Positions 15,001 through 30,000 of a stretch of DNA of 64,000 bases are shown here, one piece after another. This stretch comes from Proteromonas lacertae. Its lineage: Eukaryota > Sar > Bigyra > Opalinata > Proteromonadidae. The notes under the pieces are model-generated. The model searched no databases, was not told the origin of the DNA, and worked only from the letters and a program-made list of their open reading frames with translations. Where the stretch lies: assembly GCA_002245135.1 (NCBI GenBank), contig NGBS01000894.1:62001-126000 (forward strand), written 5' to 3'. The translations under genes were made by a program, and so were the position numbers. How positions within the stretch are numbered: position 1 is the first letter of the stretch; each line of letters starts with the position of its first letter.

Positions 15001-18000
15001 TGGATCTCATAGTGAGAATAAGAAAGCCCAATTAATACTTGGATCTTCTTCAGATGATACTGAAGAAATGAAAACTAAATTAATTGCAGGTGAAACTGGA
15101 ATAATCAATATTGAAAGTGGTGTTAATAAAGATAGTGAAATAGGTGGAAGAATTATTATCAATACAGCCGGCGATTCGACAAGTGGAGATATCTACTTAT
15201 TAACCTCATCATCATCAACAAGTGGATCTGTGTATCTACATTCAGGTCATAATGATAATGAAGTAACCAAAATAATAATTGAAACAGGAAATAGTGGTAA
15301 TGGAGTAAGTGGTAATATATTATTCAAAACTGGTGTTTCAACATCAACTCAAAGTTCATCAATAGTAATAGATTCTAATGAAAATTATGATAAAGGATCA
15401 AGTATTTATTTACTAAGTGGATCTGGAAAGACTAGTGGATCAGTTGTAGTAGATTCATACAGAGAATTACAGATTCAAAGTGGAGAATCTCCATCAGTAT
15501 CAGGTAAAATAGATATATCTGTTTCTGAATCAACTGAGAGTGGAAATATTATGATGAAATCCAATAAAATATCAATGAAGACAGGGAAATCGAGTTTAGA
15601 ATCAGGTTCTGTTAAGATTAAATCAGGCGATTCAGAAAATGAACAAGGTGATGGAGGTGAAGTTAGAATAGAAACATTATCTGAAAGTTCAAGTAATAAT
15701 GGAATTAAAATATCAGGTGGTAATAGTAATGGCCAAAAAGGAGGTGATATTGTAATGGAATCAGGTAAATCTGGTTTATTAAGCGGTGATGTAAATATTG
15801 AAACAGGAAGTAGTGATGTTGAAAGTGGATCAATTGATATTAATACAGTTGGTAAAGGAGAATCTGGAAGTGTTTCATTATCAACTAGTGATTCGAATGT
15901 AGCAGGAAAAATAAGAATTGAAAGTGGTGATTCAATCGAAGCAGCTGGTAGTATTGAATTCCTAACAAGGAATTATGGTGGTATTTACATTAGTAGTGGA
16001 AAAGGAAATACTGATAATGGATCAATTAGAATAAAAGCTGGAAATGGTATAGATAATGGTGGTAATTTTATATTAAGTAGTGGTGATAGTATTAATGGAA
16101 ATACTGGAGATATTACCTTCTCTACTAATGAAAATAATGATGTTAGTGGTAATATAACAATCAAAGGAGGTGAATCAATAGAAAGACCTGAAACAATTCA
16201 AATTACTGCATCTTCAACATCCAATAAAGAAACTGCAATTTCGTTCAATACAGGTGAATCAAAGAATTCTGGCAATATTTCATTTGAAACTGGTAAATCA
16301 GATAATAAGATTGGTTCATTGAATATTGAAACAGGAAGATCAGATGAAGATTCTGGCTCAATTAAGATGCAAATTGGTGATTCAAAGAATGGTATTCATG
16401 GCTCAATTAGTATAACAGCAAACTCAACAGCTAATTCAAATGGTATTATAGAAATGAAAGCTGGTAATAGTGATAATGGAATTGCTGGTAGAATCGAAGT
16501 AAATGCTGGTAAATCTGATAGTTCAACAGGTGGATCTATAAACTTAATATCAGGTATTAGTAATACTGGAAATTCAGGATCAATTATGTTCAAGACAAAT
16601 AATGGTAGTATAAGTGGATCTATTAACATTCAAACTGGTAATTCAACAGAAGAATCTGGTGATATAAATGTTAAAACTGGAAAATCATCATATGATGAAT
16701 CAGGATCAATTATATTCGAAACAAATGGAAATACAGAAGCAAGTGGAGATATTGTAATAGACACAAATAATGTAGATGAAAGTATATCATTAGTTGATTT
16801 TAACAGTGGATCTGGAACAGAAAAAGGTGGTGATATTAAAGTTGCATCAAGCAAATCATTGTTATTAAATGCAACTGATTTAATTAGTATTAGAAGTGGA
16901 AATTCAACAAAAACTGGAGGTAATATTACTTTCGATTCAAATAGAATTGTAATTGAAACAAAAGGACCAAAATCTGGAAATATCGACATTGCAACAGGAG
17001 ATGCTGATAATAAAGCAGGAAATATTGATTTTAATGTTGGTTATGGAAATAGTAAATCTGGTTCAATTTCATTATCATCTAGTATGATTAATGTTACAAC
17101 TGGTTCATCTCTTAATGGAAAAGTAGGTGATATAAAGCTTAGAACATCCAATTATACCAATGGTTTATCTGGAGATATTACAATCGATGTACAATCATCA
17201 TTTAACTCTACAAAGACAGGATCGATATATTTTGAAGGAGGTAAATCTTTAGGAAGTGAAAAAGAAGGAGGTGAAATTAAATTAAAAGCTGGAGATGATA
17301 ATTCTAAATCAGGATCAAATGCTGGAAGTATTAAAGTAAATGCAGGAGATTCAATGAATCAAAATGGTGGTTCAATCAAATTAAAATCAGGTTTAGCTCC
17401 AATAACAGGATCTATTAATATTGAAACAGAAAATGCAACTACATCAAGTGGTTTATTAGAATTTAGAACAGGATATGGAAAAGTTACTGGTTCTATAAAT
17501 ATAGAAACTGGTTATAGTGATGGAGTTTCTGGACTTATACATATTGAAACAGGTTATGGTAGTAATAAAACTGGAAATGCATATATAAAGACTGGTAATT
17601 CTGCAAATGGAGTTAGTGGAAACATAACCATAATATCAGGTAATTCAAATGATACAAAAAGTTCATCGGTTGATATAAAAGCTGGTGATTTAGACAAGAC
17701 ATCTCAGAATGATAAAGCTGGTTCAGTTATATCCAATGCTGGAGGTTCAACCAATGGAATAGGTGGTGATTACATTATATCTGGTGGATCTAGTTCAAAT
17801 CATTCTGGTATTGTTAGATTTAATACTCCTTCTACAAATAATGGAAAATCAGGTTTAATTGGTTTTACAACTGAATCTAAGAATTCGAAATCTAATACAA
17901 TAAAAATATCAACTGGTTATGGAAAGATTAGTGGAGGAATAGAAATAAAGACAGGTGATTCAAGTAATGAAAGTGGTAAGATTGAAATAATATCAAGATC

Positions 18001-21000
18001 AAATCTTAACACAGGAAATATCAATATTCATACAAAAGAGAATAAGAATGATGTAGGAGGTGATATTAATATCAAATCAAAGAATGGAGGTGAAAAAACT
18101 GGTAATGTATTATTTGAAACAAAGAGTGATAGAGATACAGGATCTATTGAAATAGAGACTGGTTATTCTGATCTTCATTCAGGCAGCATTTCAATAAATG
18201 CAGGAAATGGTGAAGAACCTGGAAGTGTAGAATTTATATCTGGTTATTCAAATAGTAGTGAAATAGGAGGAAATGTTACAATAATATCCGGTTCAGGTAG
18301 AATAAATGGTGGTAATATTAATGTAGCTACAAGTGATTCAGCAGAATCCAATATAATAGGTATTAATACAGGAAAAGCAACCTCTAACAGTGGTGATATT
18401 AACGTAAAGACTGGTTCATCTTCAAGTGAATCTGGAAGTATAAAAATCAAGTCAGGAAGTGGTGTTATGAGTGGTAATATAGAATTTAAATCAGGAGATA
18501 GTAGTTTTGGAATAGCAAGTTCAATAATAATTGAAAGTTCAAAAAGTCCAATGAAAAGTGGTGATGTTGTATCTAAAACAGGTAATTCAAAAGAAAAGTC
18601 AGGATCAATTATATTAGCTACAAGTAATAGTTCTGTATTAAGTGGATCAATAGTAATACAAAGTGGAGAAAGTGCTAATGATAAATCAGGTAATATATTG
18701 ATAAAAGGAGGAGACTCTTTAAAGAAGAGTGAAATTCAATTCAAAAGTGGTGGAGGAAAAGAAAGTGGTAATATTGATATTAAATCAGAAGATGGTTTAT
18801 TAGGTAGTGGTGATATATCGATATTAACTGAAAATGGTAATGGAAATACTGGTTCTATAGATGTTAAAACTGGAAATAGTACAAAATCAGAATCAGGTAG
18901 TATTTATTTGAAGACATTATCTGATAATAAACAAAGTGGAAATATTAGTTTAACCACTGGTAGTGGTGATGAAAGTGGATCTATATTAATCAATGGTGGA
19001 GATAGTGTATCTTCGGTTGGAGGATCTGTTAATATAATAGGTAGTAAATCAGATAATAAAATAGGAGGAAATATAACTTTCAAATCTGGTTATGGTGATA
19101 TGAAATCAGGAAATGTTGATTTTAACACAGGAAATTCTACAATCAATAGTGGAGATATTATATTAGAAACTGGTGATAGTAAAGATGCAGTTGGTGATAT
19201 AATAGTTGAATCTGGAAGTGGTAATAGTAATGGCGATATTTTAATGAACAGTGCTGCACACAATTCAGAGGAAGGTGCTTCAATCAATATGATAACTGGT
19301 TCAGGTGGTGTATCAAGTGGTTCATTATTTATACAAACCAAAGAAGGTGATAAATCTGGTTCTATAACAGTAAATACTGGATCTGGTGATGTAGAATCTG
19401 GTGATATATCATTTGAAACAGGAAGATCAAATGAAAAATCAGCAAATATCAGTGTAATATCAGGAGATGGTGATAAATCTGGATCAATTAATATTCAAAC
19501 AGAATATTCTAAAGAAGAAAGTGGTTCTATTTATTATAAATCAGGGTCAGGCACAAACGAAGGAGGATCAATGACAATAAGAGGTGGATTAAGTAGTAAT
19601 ATAGGTGCTTCAATTATAATGAAAACTGGATCTGGTATTAATGAAAGTGGAGAAATTAAGATAACATCTGGAAATGGTGAAAGACAATCTGGAAATATAT
19701 ATTTAAATACAGGTAAATCAGATCAGACATCAGGATCGATTATTTTAGAAACTGGTGAATCACAATTATCTTCTGGTTCAATAAAGATTAAAACAGAATC
19801 AGGTGTAATAGCTGGTTCAATAATATTGAAGAATGGTGTTAGTAAATCTAATACAGTAAGTGGTATTATAGATATTAGTACTGGTAATGCTGAGAATGGA
19901 GGAAATATATTCATTCAGTCAAAGAAAGTTACTACAGGTGATTATTCAAGTGGTTCATTACAATTCAAAACTGGAGCTGGCGTATTAAGCAGTGGTTCAA
20001 TTAACATTGAATCAGGTTCAGGTATTACAAGTGGTGATATTACAATGTCTGCTGAAACATCTGAAACTGGTGGTAATATTCTATTAAAATCAGGTGATTC
20101 TAAATCATATACAGGAGGAAGTGTAATATTAAATGCAGGATATGGAGAAATACCTGGAGCTATACATATTGCTTCTACTTCAAGTAGTTATACAACTGGA
20201 GATATAAAAATATCATCAGGTGAAGGTAAATCTGGTGATTCAGGAAATGTGAATGTTACTACAGGTTCATCTGATAGAAATGCTGGTAATATAGAAATGG
20301 TTGCAGGCAGTTCGAAAGATCAAGGAGGTGATACAACATTCTATGGTGGTGATAGTAGAATGAATAATGGAGGTTCAGTAGTGATAGAAGGTGGATCAGG
20401 TAAAAGTAGTGGATCAGTTAGCATTAACAGTGCAGATGCGACACAATTATCTGGTTCAATTGATATATCAACAGCAAATGAAAATAATGATGGTAGTACA
20501 ACAGGATATATTGTTATTAACACAGGAAAAGCAGGTAAAACAGCTGGATCTATTTATTTTGTAGCTGGTGAATCACAATTTAAAGGAGCTGAAGTTTCAC
20601 TATTAGGTGGATTATCCAGATCATCTACAGGAGGAAAAATCATAGTAATTGCTGGTAATAGTAAAAGAGGAGTAGCTGGATCTATATATATTCAAGGTGG
20701 TGTTTCATATACAACTTCAAATCTTTACACAAGTTCATTAAAACTTGGAGGAGATGTCGATGTAACTAGTGGAAATGGAAATACAAAGTCAGGAAATATA
20801 ACATTTGTGACAAATAATGGTAATATGGATGCATTAAGTGGTGATGCAATAATGAAAACAGGAGATGCATTAGCAGCAAATTCTGGATCAATTGTAATAA
20901 CATCAGGTGATGCTAATGTTGCTGGTACAATATCAATAATTACAGGTAAAGGAAAAGTATCAGGAGATGTGGTAGTTAGTTCAGGAGAAAGTACAAATGG

Positions 21001-24000
21001 AGTTGGAGGTGGAGTATATTTAAAAACTCAACAAGCTCTTTCAGCTGGTATTTCAGGTGGAATTGTTTTACATACACAGAAATCAACAAGTAAATCAGGA
21101 GTTATTTCCTTCAGAACAGGTAATGCTCCTTCAGCAGTATCTGGTAAAATATCAGTAACAACAGGAAATTCAGAATCAGATCAAGCTGGTAATATAAATA
21201 TCAAATCAGGTGATGGTTATAATGGAGGATCAGTGTATTTTGTTGGTAGTAGAGCATCAAATGGTGTTGGTGGTAATGTAATATTTGAAGGAGGAGTAAG
21301 TCAAGGAAATGGAGGTTCAATTATCATTAATACTGGTAAATCAACTAATGCAGGATCATCTGGTTCAATATATCTCAAGACTGAAAATGATAATAATGCT
21401 GGTTCAATATACATAAAAGGTGGTGTGTCAAAATATGATGAAGATGGAGGTACAGGATTAATAGTAATAAATGCTGGTACTAGATTAGGAGGTAAAGGTG
21501 CAAATGTATATGCATATTCTGGTAAAGGTAAAAGTGTAGGTGGAAATATTAATTTCAGAACTGGTTTATCAACAAAATTAGGTGAATCTGGTTCAATTAT
21601 ATTAGGAACTGGTGATGCAAAACTTGCAGGAAATATATTCATAAGAGTAGGTAATACAATTGGAGAAAATACACAAGGATCTTCTGTATATTTAAAAGGA
21701 GGAGCAGGACAACCAGGAGGATCAGTATTAATTGCAGGTGGACAATGTGATGGAAAAGGTACATCAGGATCTGTTTATATTCACACTGAAGATGCTGGAA
21801 CAGCCGGTACAATAAACTTACTAAGTGGTTCATCTGATACATCTGATACAGGAGGATCTGTGATATTAAAGAGTGGTAGTGGTTCAAAATATGGTGGTAT
21901 TGTTTCATTTAAGACTGCTGATATGGTTTCAGGAACATCTGGTATGATAAAAATATCAACCGGATCTGGAATTCAATCTGGTGATATAGATATATCTCCT
22001 AGTTTATCAGAAGGATCACATGCTGGATTTGTATCAATCGAATCTGGTTATGGTAATACAGAAGGTGGTTCAGTTCTTGTTAAATCAGGATCATCTGGAA
22101 AATCAGGTGGTTCAACAGGTAGTATTATTATCGATTCTGGAAGTGGTACTAATAGTGGTTCTGTCAATATTAATACAGGAAGTTCAACAGTTGCTGGCTC
22201 AATAAATGTTTTAGGAGGAAGTGGAACTGCTATAGGTGGTTCAATCTATTTAGAATCAGGAAGTGGCTCTATATCTGGTTCAATTAATATTAAAACAAAA
22301 GGAAAAAATAATAGTGGTAGTATAGAAATAAATACTGGTTCAACAAGTTTAGAAAGTGGATCAGTTGATATAGTAACAGGAGGTATTGAAAAGAGTGGAT
22401 TAGTATATATAAAATCAGGAACAAGCAACCTTGGAGGATCAATAACAGTAAGTACTGGATCTGGTATTACAAGTGGTTCATTATATATTAAATCTGGATC
22501 AGCAGCAACAGCTGGATCTATTAATTTTAGTATTGATAGGAAGTACTTCTACAGGTGGTTCAATTTTCTTAAAATCAGGATCAGGAACAGTAGGAGGATC
22601 AATTAGTATAACAGGAAGTGATGGATCATTGATGGGAGGAAATGTGAATTTAGAAATAGCAGGTGGAACTATTCCTGGAAGTATAGTTATATCTGTTGGA
22701 AGTGGATCAACCTCAGGAAGTTTAGTTATAAATGGAGGAGAAGGTGGTTCAGGAGGTGATATAACAGTAACTTCTGGTTCAGGTACAATTACAAGTGGTT
22801 CAATATATATTAATAGCTCTGATAGTAGTGTAGTTGGAAGTATATTATTAAAAGGAGGAGATGGTTTAACAAGTGGTGGATTAATCTACTTAAAGAGTGG
22901 TAAAACAAATGGTTCAATATCATTGTTAAGTGGAACAGGAGGTAATACAAGTGGTAGTATTTTTATAAACAGTCATAAAAGTGAAGTAAGTGGAAGTATA
23001 TCAATAATATCCAAAAAAGATAAAATCAACATAGAAAGTGGAAGTGGTACAATGGGTGGTTCAATATTAATAATGAGTGATGGAAATGAGAAAAGTGGTT
23101 CAATAAATATAAAAACAAAAAGTGGTGATAGTAATTCTAGTGGTGGAAGTATAAATATGCAAAGTGGCAATGGATCAACAACAGGTGGTGAAATCCGTAT
23201 ATTAAGTGGAAGTGGTGTAAATACAGGAGGAGAAATCGAGATATTAAGTGGAAGTGGTATAACAAGTGGTTCGATATACTTGAAAGGAGGTGTAGGTACA
23301 ACAATTGGTGGTTCTATATTATTAGAGAGTGGAAATGGAAGTGATACAGTTGGTTCAATAAAAATCGAAAGTGGAAGTAGTTTAGAAAGTGGAAGTATAA
23401 ATATTTTAAGTGGAAGTAGTACTAAAGAAAGTGGTTATATATCTATAAGTAGTTCATCATCTTCAACAGTTGGTTTAATATCAATAAAAAGTGGAGATGG
23501 AAGTACAAGTGGATCTTTATCCTTTAAGAGCGGTGAAAGTAATAGTACAAGTGGAAGTATAAATATAAGTAGTGGAAATGGTTCAGAAGGTGGTTCAATA
23601 GAAATAAGTAGTGGTAATGGTATAACAGTTGGATCAATCTCCTTAAAAAGTGGAAATGGTTTAACAACTGGTGGAAGTATAATAATTGAAAGTGGTAGTA
23701 GTATTGAAGGTGGTTTAATAAAGATATTAAGTGGAAGTGGTAAAAGTACTTCTAGTTCAATAAACATTAAAACTTCTGAAAGTGTGATGAGTGGAAGTAT
23801 AAATATTTTAAGTGGTGATGGTAAAAATACAGGAGGTAATATAAATATTAAAAGTGGAAGTGGTAGTGATGAAAGTGGTTCAATATCTTTGAAGAGTTCA
23901 GGAAGTGTCACTAGTGGTTCAATCTTCTTAATGACTGAGAATAGTGAAACAGTTGGATCTTTACGAATAATAGGTGGTAAATCTAATAATAGTAATGGTG

Positions 24001-27000
24001 GAAGTATAATATTCTCCAGTGGAAGTAGTATCGAAGGTGGAAGTATCTTAATACTAAGTGGTTCAGGTGGAACAACCAGTGGTTCAATATATATTAATAG
24101 CTCTGATAGTAGTGTAGTTGGAAGTATATTATTAAAAGGAGGAGATGGTTTAACAAGTGGTGGATTAATCTACTTAAAGAGTGGTAAAACAAATGGTTCA
24201 ATATCATTGTTAAGTGGAACAGGAGGTAATACAAGTGGTAGTATTTTTATAAACAGTCATAAAAGTGAAGTAAGTGGAAGTATATCAATAATATCCAAAA
24301 AAGATAAAATCAACATAGAAAGTGGAAGTGGTACAATGGGTGGTTCAATATTAATAATGAGTGATGGAAATGAGAAAAGTGGTTCAATAAATATAAATAC
24401 TAGTAACAGCAATAAAAGTGGATCTATATTCTTTGAAACTGGTAATAGAAGTGATAATATAGGTGCTCCAATTATAATCTCTGCTGGATCTGGAGCTGAA
24501 TCTGGATCGGTATCTTTGCAGAGTGGATTAGGAAAAGTTGTAGGTGGTGTATACTTTCAGACATATAATTCTGCAAATAGTGGTAGTGTATCTATAAAAT
24601 CAGGTGATGGAACTAAAAGTGGAGCTGTCAACATAGAAAGTGGAAGTGGTACAATGGGTGGTTCAATATTAATAATGAGTGATGGAAATGAGAAAAGTGG
24701 TTCAATAAATATAAAAACAAAAAGTGGTGATAGTAATTCTAGTGGTGGAAGTATAAATATGCAAAGTGGCAATGGATCAACAACAGGTGGTGAAATCCGT
24801 ATATTAAGTGGAAGTGGTGTAAATACAGGAGGAGAAATCGAGATATTAAGTGGAAGTGGTATAACAAGTGGTTCGATATACTTGAAAGGAGGTGTAGGTA
24901 CAACAATTGGTGGTTCTATATTATTAGAGAGTGGAAATGGAAGTGATACAGTTGGTTCAATAAAAATCGAAAGTGGAAGTAGTTTAGAAAGTGGAAGTAT
25001 AAATATTTTAAGTGGAAGTAGTACTAAAGAAAGTGGTTATATATCTATAAGTAGTTCATCATCTTCAACAGTTGGTTTAATATCAATAAAAAGTGGAGAT
25101 GGAAGTACAAGTGGATCTTTATCCTTTAAGAGCGGTGAAAGTAATAGTACAAGTGGAAGTATAAATATAAGTAGTGGAAATGGTTCAGAAGGTGGTTCAA
25201 TAGAAATAAGTAGTGGTAATGGTATAACAGTTGGATCAATCTCCTTAAAAAGTGGAAATGGTTTAACAACTGGTGGAAGTATAATAATTGAAAGTGGTAG
25301 TAGTATTGAAGGTGGTTTAATAAAGATATTAAGTGGAAGTGGTAAAAGTACTTCTAGTTCAATAAACATTAAAACTTCTGAAAGTGTGATGAGTGGAAGT
25401 ATAAATATTTTAAGTGGTGATGGTAAAAATACAGGAGGTAATATAAATATTAAAAGTGGAAGTGGTAGTGATGAAAGTGGTTCAATATCTTTGAAGAGTT
25501 CAGGAAGTGTCACTAGTGGTTCAATCTTCTTAATGACTGAGAATAGTGAAACAGTTGGATCTTTACGAATAATAGGTGGTAAATCTAATAATAGTAATGG
25601 TGGAAGTATAATATTCTCCAGTGGAAGTAGTATCGAAGGTGGAAGTATCTTAATACTAAGTGGTTCAGGTGGAACAACCAGTGGTTCAATATATATTAAT
25701 AGCTCTGATAGTAGTGTAGTTGGAAGTATATTATTAAAAGGAGGAGATGGTTTAACAAGTGGTGGATTAATCTACTTAAAGAGTGGTAAAACAAATGGTT
25801 CAATATCATTGTTAAGTGGAACAGGAGGTAATACAAGTGGTAGTATTTTTATAAACAGTCATAAAAGTGAAGTAAGTGGAAGTATATCAATAATATCCAA
25901 AAAAGATAAAATCAACATAGAAAGTGGAAGTGGTACAATGGGTGGTTCAATATTAATAATGAGTGAAAATAGTGATAATGAAACAGGTATGATATATATG
26001 TCATCAAGTACATTATTAATAACTGGTGGAAGTGGAACAACAACAGGTGGTCCAATATTAATAAATAGTGGAGATGGTACAAATAGTGGTGATGTAGAAA
26101 TTAAAAGTAAGAATACTGTATTATTGAATAGTGGTTCCAGTTCTGTATCTGGAAGTATAATGTTAAAAACATCTGATGGTACAACATCCTCTGGTTTTAT
26201 TTTTGTTAAATCTGGTGCATCTGAAAATAATGAAATTATAGTAAGATCTGGATCTGGTAACTCATCTGGTTCAATAAACATTAAAACTTCTGAAAGTGTG
26301 ATGAGTGGAAGTATAAATATTTTAAGTGGTGATGGTAAAAATACAGGAGGTAATATAAATATTAAAAGTGGAAGTGGTAGTGATGAAAGTGGTTCAATAT
26401 CTTTGAAGAGTTCAGGAAGTGTCACTAGTGGTTCAATCTTCTTAATGACTGAGAATAGTGAAACAGTTGGATCTTTACGAATAATAGGTGGTAAATCTAA
26501 TAATAGTAATGGTGGAAGTATAATATTCTCCAGTGGAAGTAGTATCGAAGGTGGAAGTATCTTAATACTAAGTGGTTCAGGTGGAACAACCAGTGGTTCA
26601 ATATATATTAATAGCTCTGATAGTAGTGTAGTTGGAAGTATATTATTAAAAGGAGGAGATGGTTTAACAAGTGGTGGATTAATCTACTTAAAGAGTGGTA
26701 AAACAAATGGTTCAATATCATTGTTAAGTGGAACAGGAGGTAATACAAGTGGTAGTATTTTTATAAACAGTCATAAAAGTGAAGTAAGTGGAAGTATATC
26801 AATAATATCCAAAAAAGATAAAATCAACATAGAAAGTGGAAGTGGTACAATGGGTGGTTCAATATTAATAATGAGTGATGGAAATGAGAAAAGTGGTTCA
26901 ATAAATATAAAAACAAAAAGTGGTGATAGTAATTCTAGTGGTGGAAGTATAAATATGCAAAGTGGCAATGGATCAACAACAGGTGGTGAAATCCGTATAT

Positions 27001-30000
27001 TAAGTGGAAGTGGTGTAAATACAGGAGGAGAAATCGAGATATTAAGTGGAAGTGGTATAACAAGTGGTTCGATATACTTGAAAGGAGGTGTAGGTACAAC
27101 AATTGGTGGTTCTATATTATTAGAGAGTGGAAATGGAAGTGATACAGTTGGTTCAATAAAAATCGAAAGTGGAAGTAGTTTAGAAAGTGGAAGTATAAAT
27201 ATTTTAAGTGGAAGTAGTACTAAAGAAAGTGGTTATATATCTATAAGTAGTTCATCATCTTCAACAGTTGGTTTAATATCAATAAAAAGTGGAGATGGAA
27301 GTACAAGTGGATCTTTATCCTTTAAGAGCGGTGAAAGTAATAGTACAAGTGGAAGTATAAATATAAGTAGTGGAAATGGTTCAGAAGGTGGTTCAATAGA
27401 AATAAGTAGTGGTAATGGTATAACAGTTGGATCAATCTCCTTAAAAAGTGGAAATGGTTTAACAACTGGTGGAAGTATAATAATTGAAAGTGGTAGTAGT
27501 ATTGAAGGTGGTTTAATAAAGATATTAAGTGGAAGTGGTAAAAGTACTTCTAGTTCAATAAACATTAAAACTTCTGAAAGTGTGATGAGTGGAAGTATAA
27601 ATATTTTAAGTGGTGATGGTAAAAATACAGGAGGTAATATAAATATTAAAAGTGGAAGTGGTAGTGATGAAAGTGGTTCAATATCTTTGAAGAGTTCAGG
27701 AAGTGTCACTAGTGGTTCAATCTTCTTAATGACTGAGAATAGTGAAACAGTTGGATCTTTACGAATAATAGGTGGTAAATCTAATAATAGTAATGGTGGA
27801 AGTATAATATTCTCCAGTGGAAGTAGTATCGAAGGTGGAAGTATCTTAATACTAAGTGGTTCAGGTGGAACAACCAGTGGTTCAATATATATTAATAGCT
27901 CTGATAGTAGTGTAGTTGGAAGTATATTATTAAAAGGAGGAGATGGTTTAACAAGTGGTGGATTAATCTACTTAAAGAGTGGTAAAACAAATGGTTCAAT
28001 ATCATTGTTAAGTGGAACAGGAGGTAATACAAGTGGTAGTATTTTTATAAACAGTCATAAAAGTGAAGTAAGTGGAAGTATATCAATAATATCCAAAAAA
28101 GATAAAATCAACATAGAAAGTGGAAGTGGTACAATGGGTGGTTCAATATTAATAATGAGTGAAAATAGTGATAATGAAACAGGTATGATATATATGTCAT
28201 CAAGTACATTATTAATAACTGGTGGAAGTGGAACAACAACAGGTGGTCCAATATTAATAAATAGTGGAGATGGTACAAATAGTGGTGATGTAGAAATTAA
28301 AAGTAAGAATACTGTATTATTGAATAGTGGTTCCAGTTCTGTATCTGGAAGTATAATGTTAAAAACATCTGATGGTACAACATCCTCTGGTTTTATTTAT
28401 GTGGAAGCAGAAGAATATGTTAATATAAATACAGGTAATTCTACAACAACATCTGGTTCAATTTTCATAAAAGCAGTAAATTCAAACACAACTGGATTTA
28501 TATTAATTAATGGTGAAGGAAGAATTGAATTAAAATCCGGAGCTTCATCTTACTCTGGATCAATATCGTTACTGGCTCCTAAGATTAGTATATCAACTGG
28601 TGATTCTACAAATCCTGGCAAAATTTCCATTAAATCTAACAATGGAAATACTAGTGCAGGATCTATTTTTGTTGAAAATGGATCAGGAAATCTAGGTGGA
28701 TCAATTATGATAATTGGAGGAAATGAAAATGGATCTATTAATATACTTACACCTGATTCTACAACTAGTGGTAATATCAATTTTATTACAGGAGAAGCAA
28801 CAACATCTATTTCAGGTATTATTGAAATTGTTAGTGGAAGTGGTAAACATGGTGGATCAGTAAACATTATTTCTACCAAGGACATAAAAGTAAAGAGTGG
28901 TAGTAGTGGTAATGAATCAGGATCTGTATTATTGAATATTGGTTCAGGTACAACTACTGGAGGATCTATATTTGTAAGTTCAGGAACAATTAGTATATTA
29001 TCTGGTAGTGGTAGTAAGAATAGTGGATCTATATTATTCAGAGGTGGAGAAAGTACTACTGAAGGTGGTTCAATATCAATCATTAATGAAAATACCATAA
29101 ATATTATTACTGGTGATAGTTCTTCTACATCTGGATCAATTCAAATAGAAACAAAAGGAAAGAGTACATCAGGATCAATAAACATTTATTCAAATAATAC
29201 AATTGAAATATATTCTGGTTCATCAACAACATCAGGATCTATAGTAATTTCAACTGGTGATGGTAGTACAAATTCATCTGGTGAGATTGAATTAACTGCA
29301 AATTCTAATATATCAATTAAAACTGGAACTGGTAGTGATAGTAGTGGAAAAATTATAATAAAAAATCAATCAAGTTCTGGAGGTGATGATATATCAATTA
29401 AAACAGGTACTGGGACTGTGTCAGGTACTATTTCTATTAAATCAGGAAATGGAACTACAGTAGGAGGTATTAGTTTTGCTGGAAATGATGCAACTACTTC
29501 TGGTGGTTCAATCAAGGTATTGAGTAGTGAAGGAACAACTACTAGTGGTTCTATCTTTTTAGTTACTCAAAGTGATGGTTCAATTTCAATAGTTGGTAGT
29601 GGAGCCAAAACAAGTGGTTCAATAATAATAAAAGATGATAATGGAACAATAAATTTAGAAGGTGGAACAATCAAATTATTAAGTGGTGCTAGTAGTGATT
29701 CAAATGGTGGTTCAATATTATTATCTAGTTCAACAATTTCAATAAAAAGTGGAAATGGTTCAAGCGTTGGTGAAATTTCAATATCTAGTGGAGAAAATGA
29801 AAATAGTACAAGTGGTTCAATGTCAATAGACAGTAGTACAATATTAATAAGAATGGGTTCAAGTGGTGTGTCATCTGGAGAAATCTTGATAAAGAGTGGT
29901 GATGGTAGTACAACAGGCTCAATAAAAATTGAATCCAATAATGGATCAATAAATATAGAAGGTGGAAGTGGAAGTATAGGTGGATTAATAAAAATAGAGA

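Noticed and set aside
22540-22606. Euplotes-type frameshift at the stop codon of the first long frame
   Set aside because: Repeat character is lost about 22 codons before the TAG, so the change of frame is upstream of the stop, not at it.
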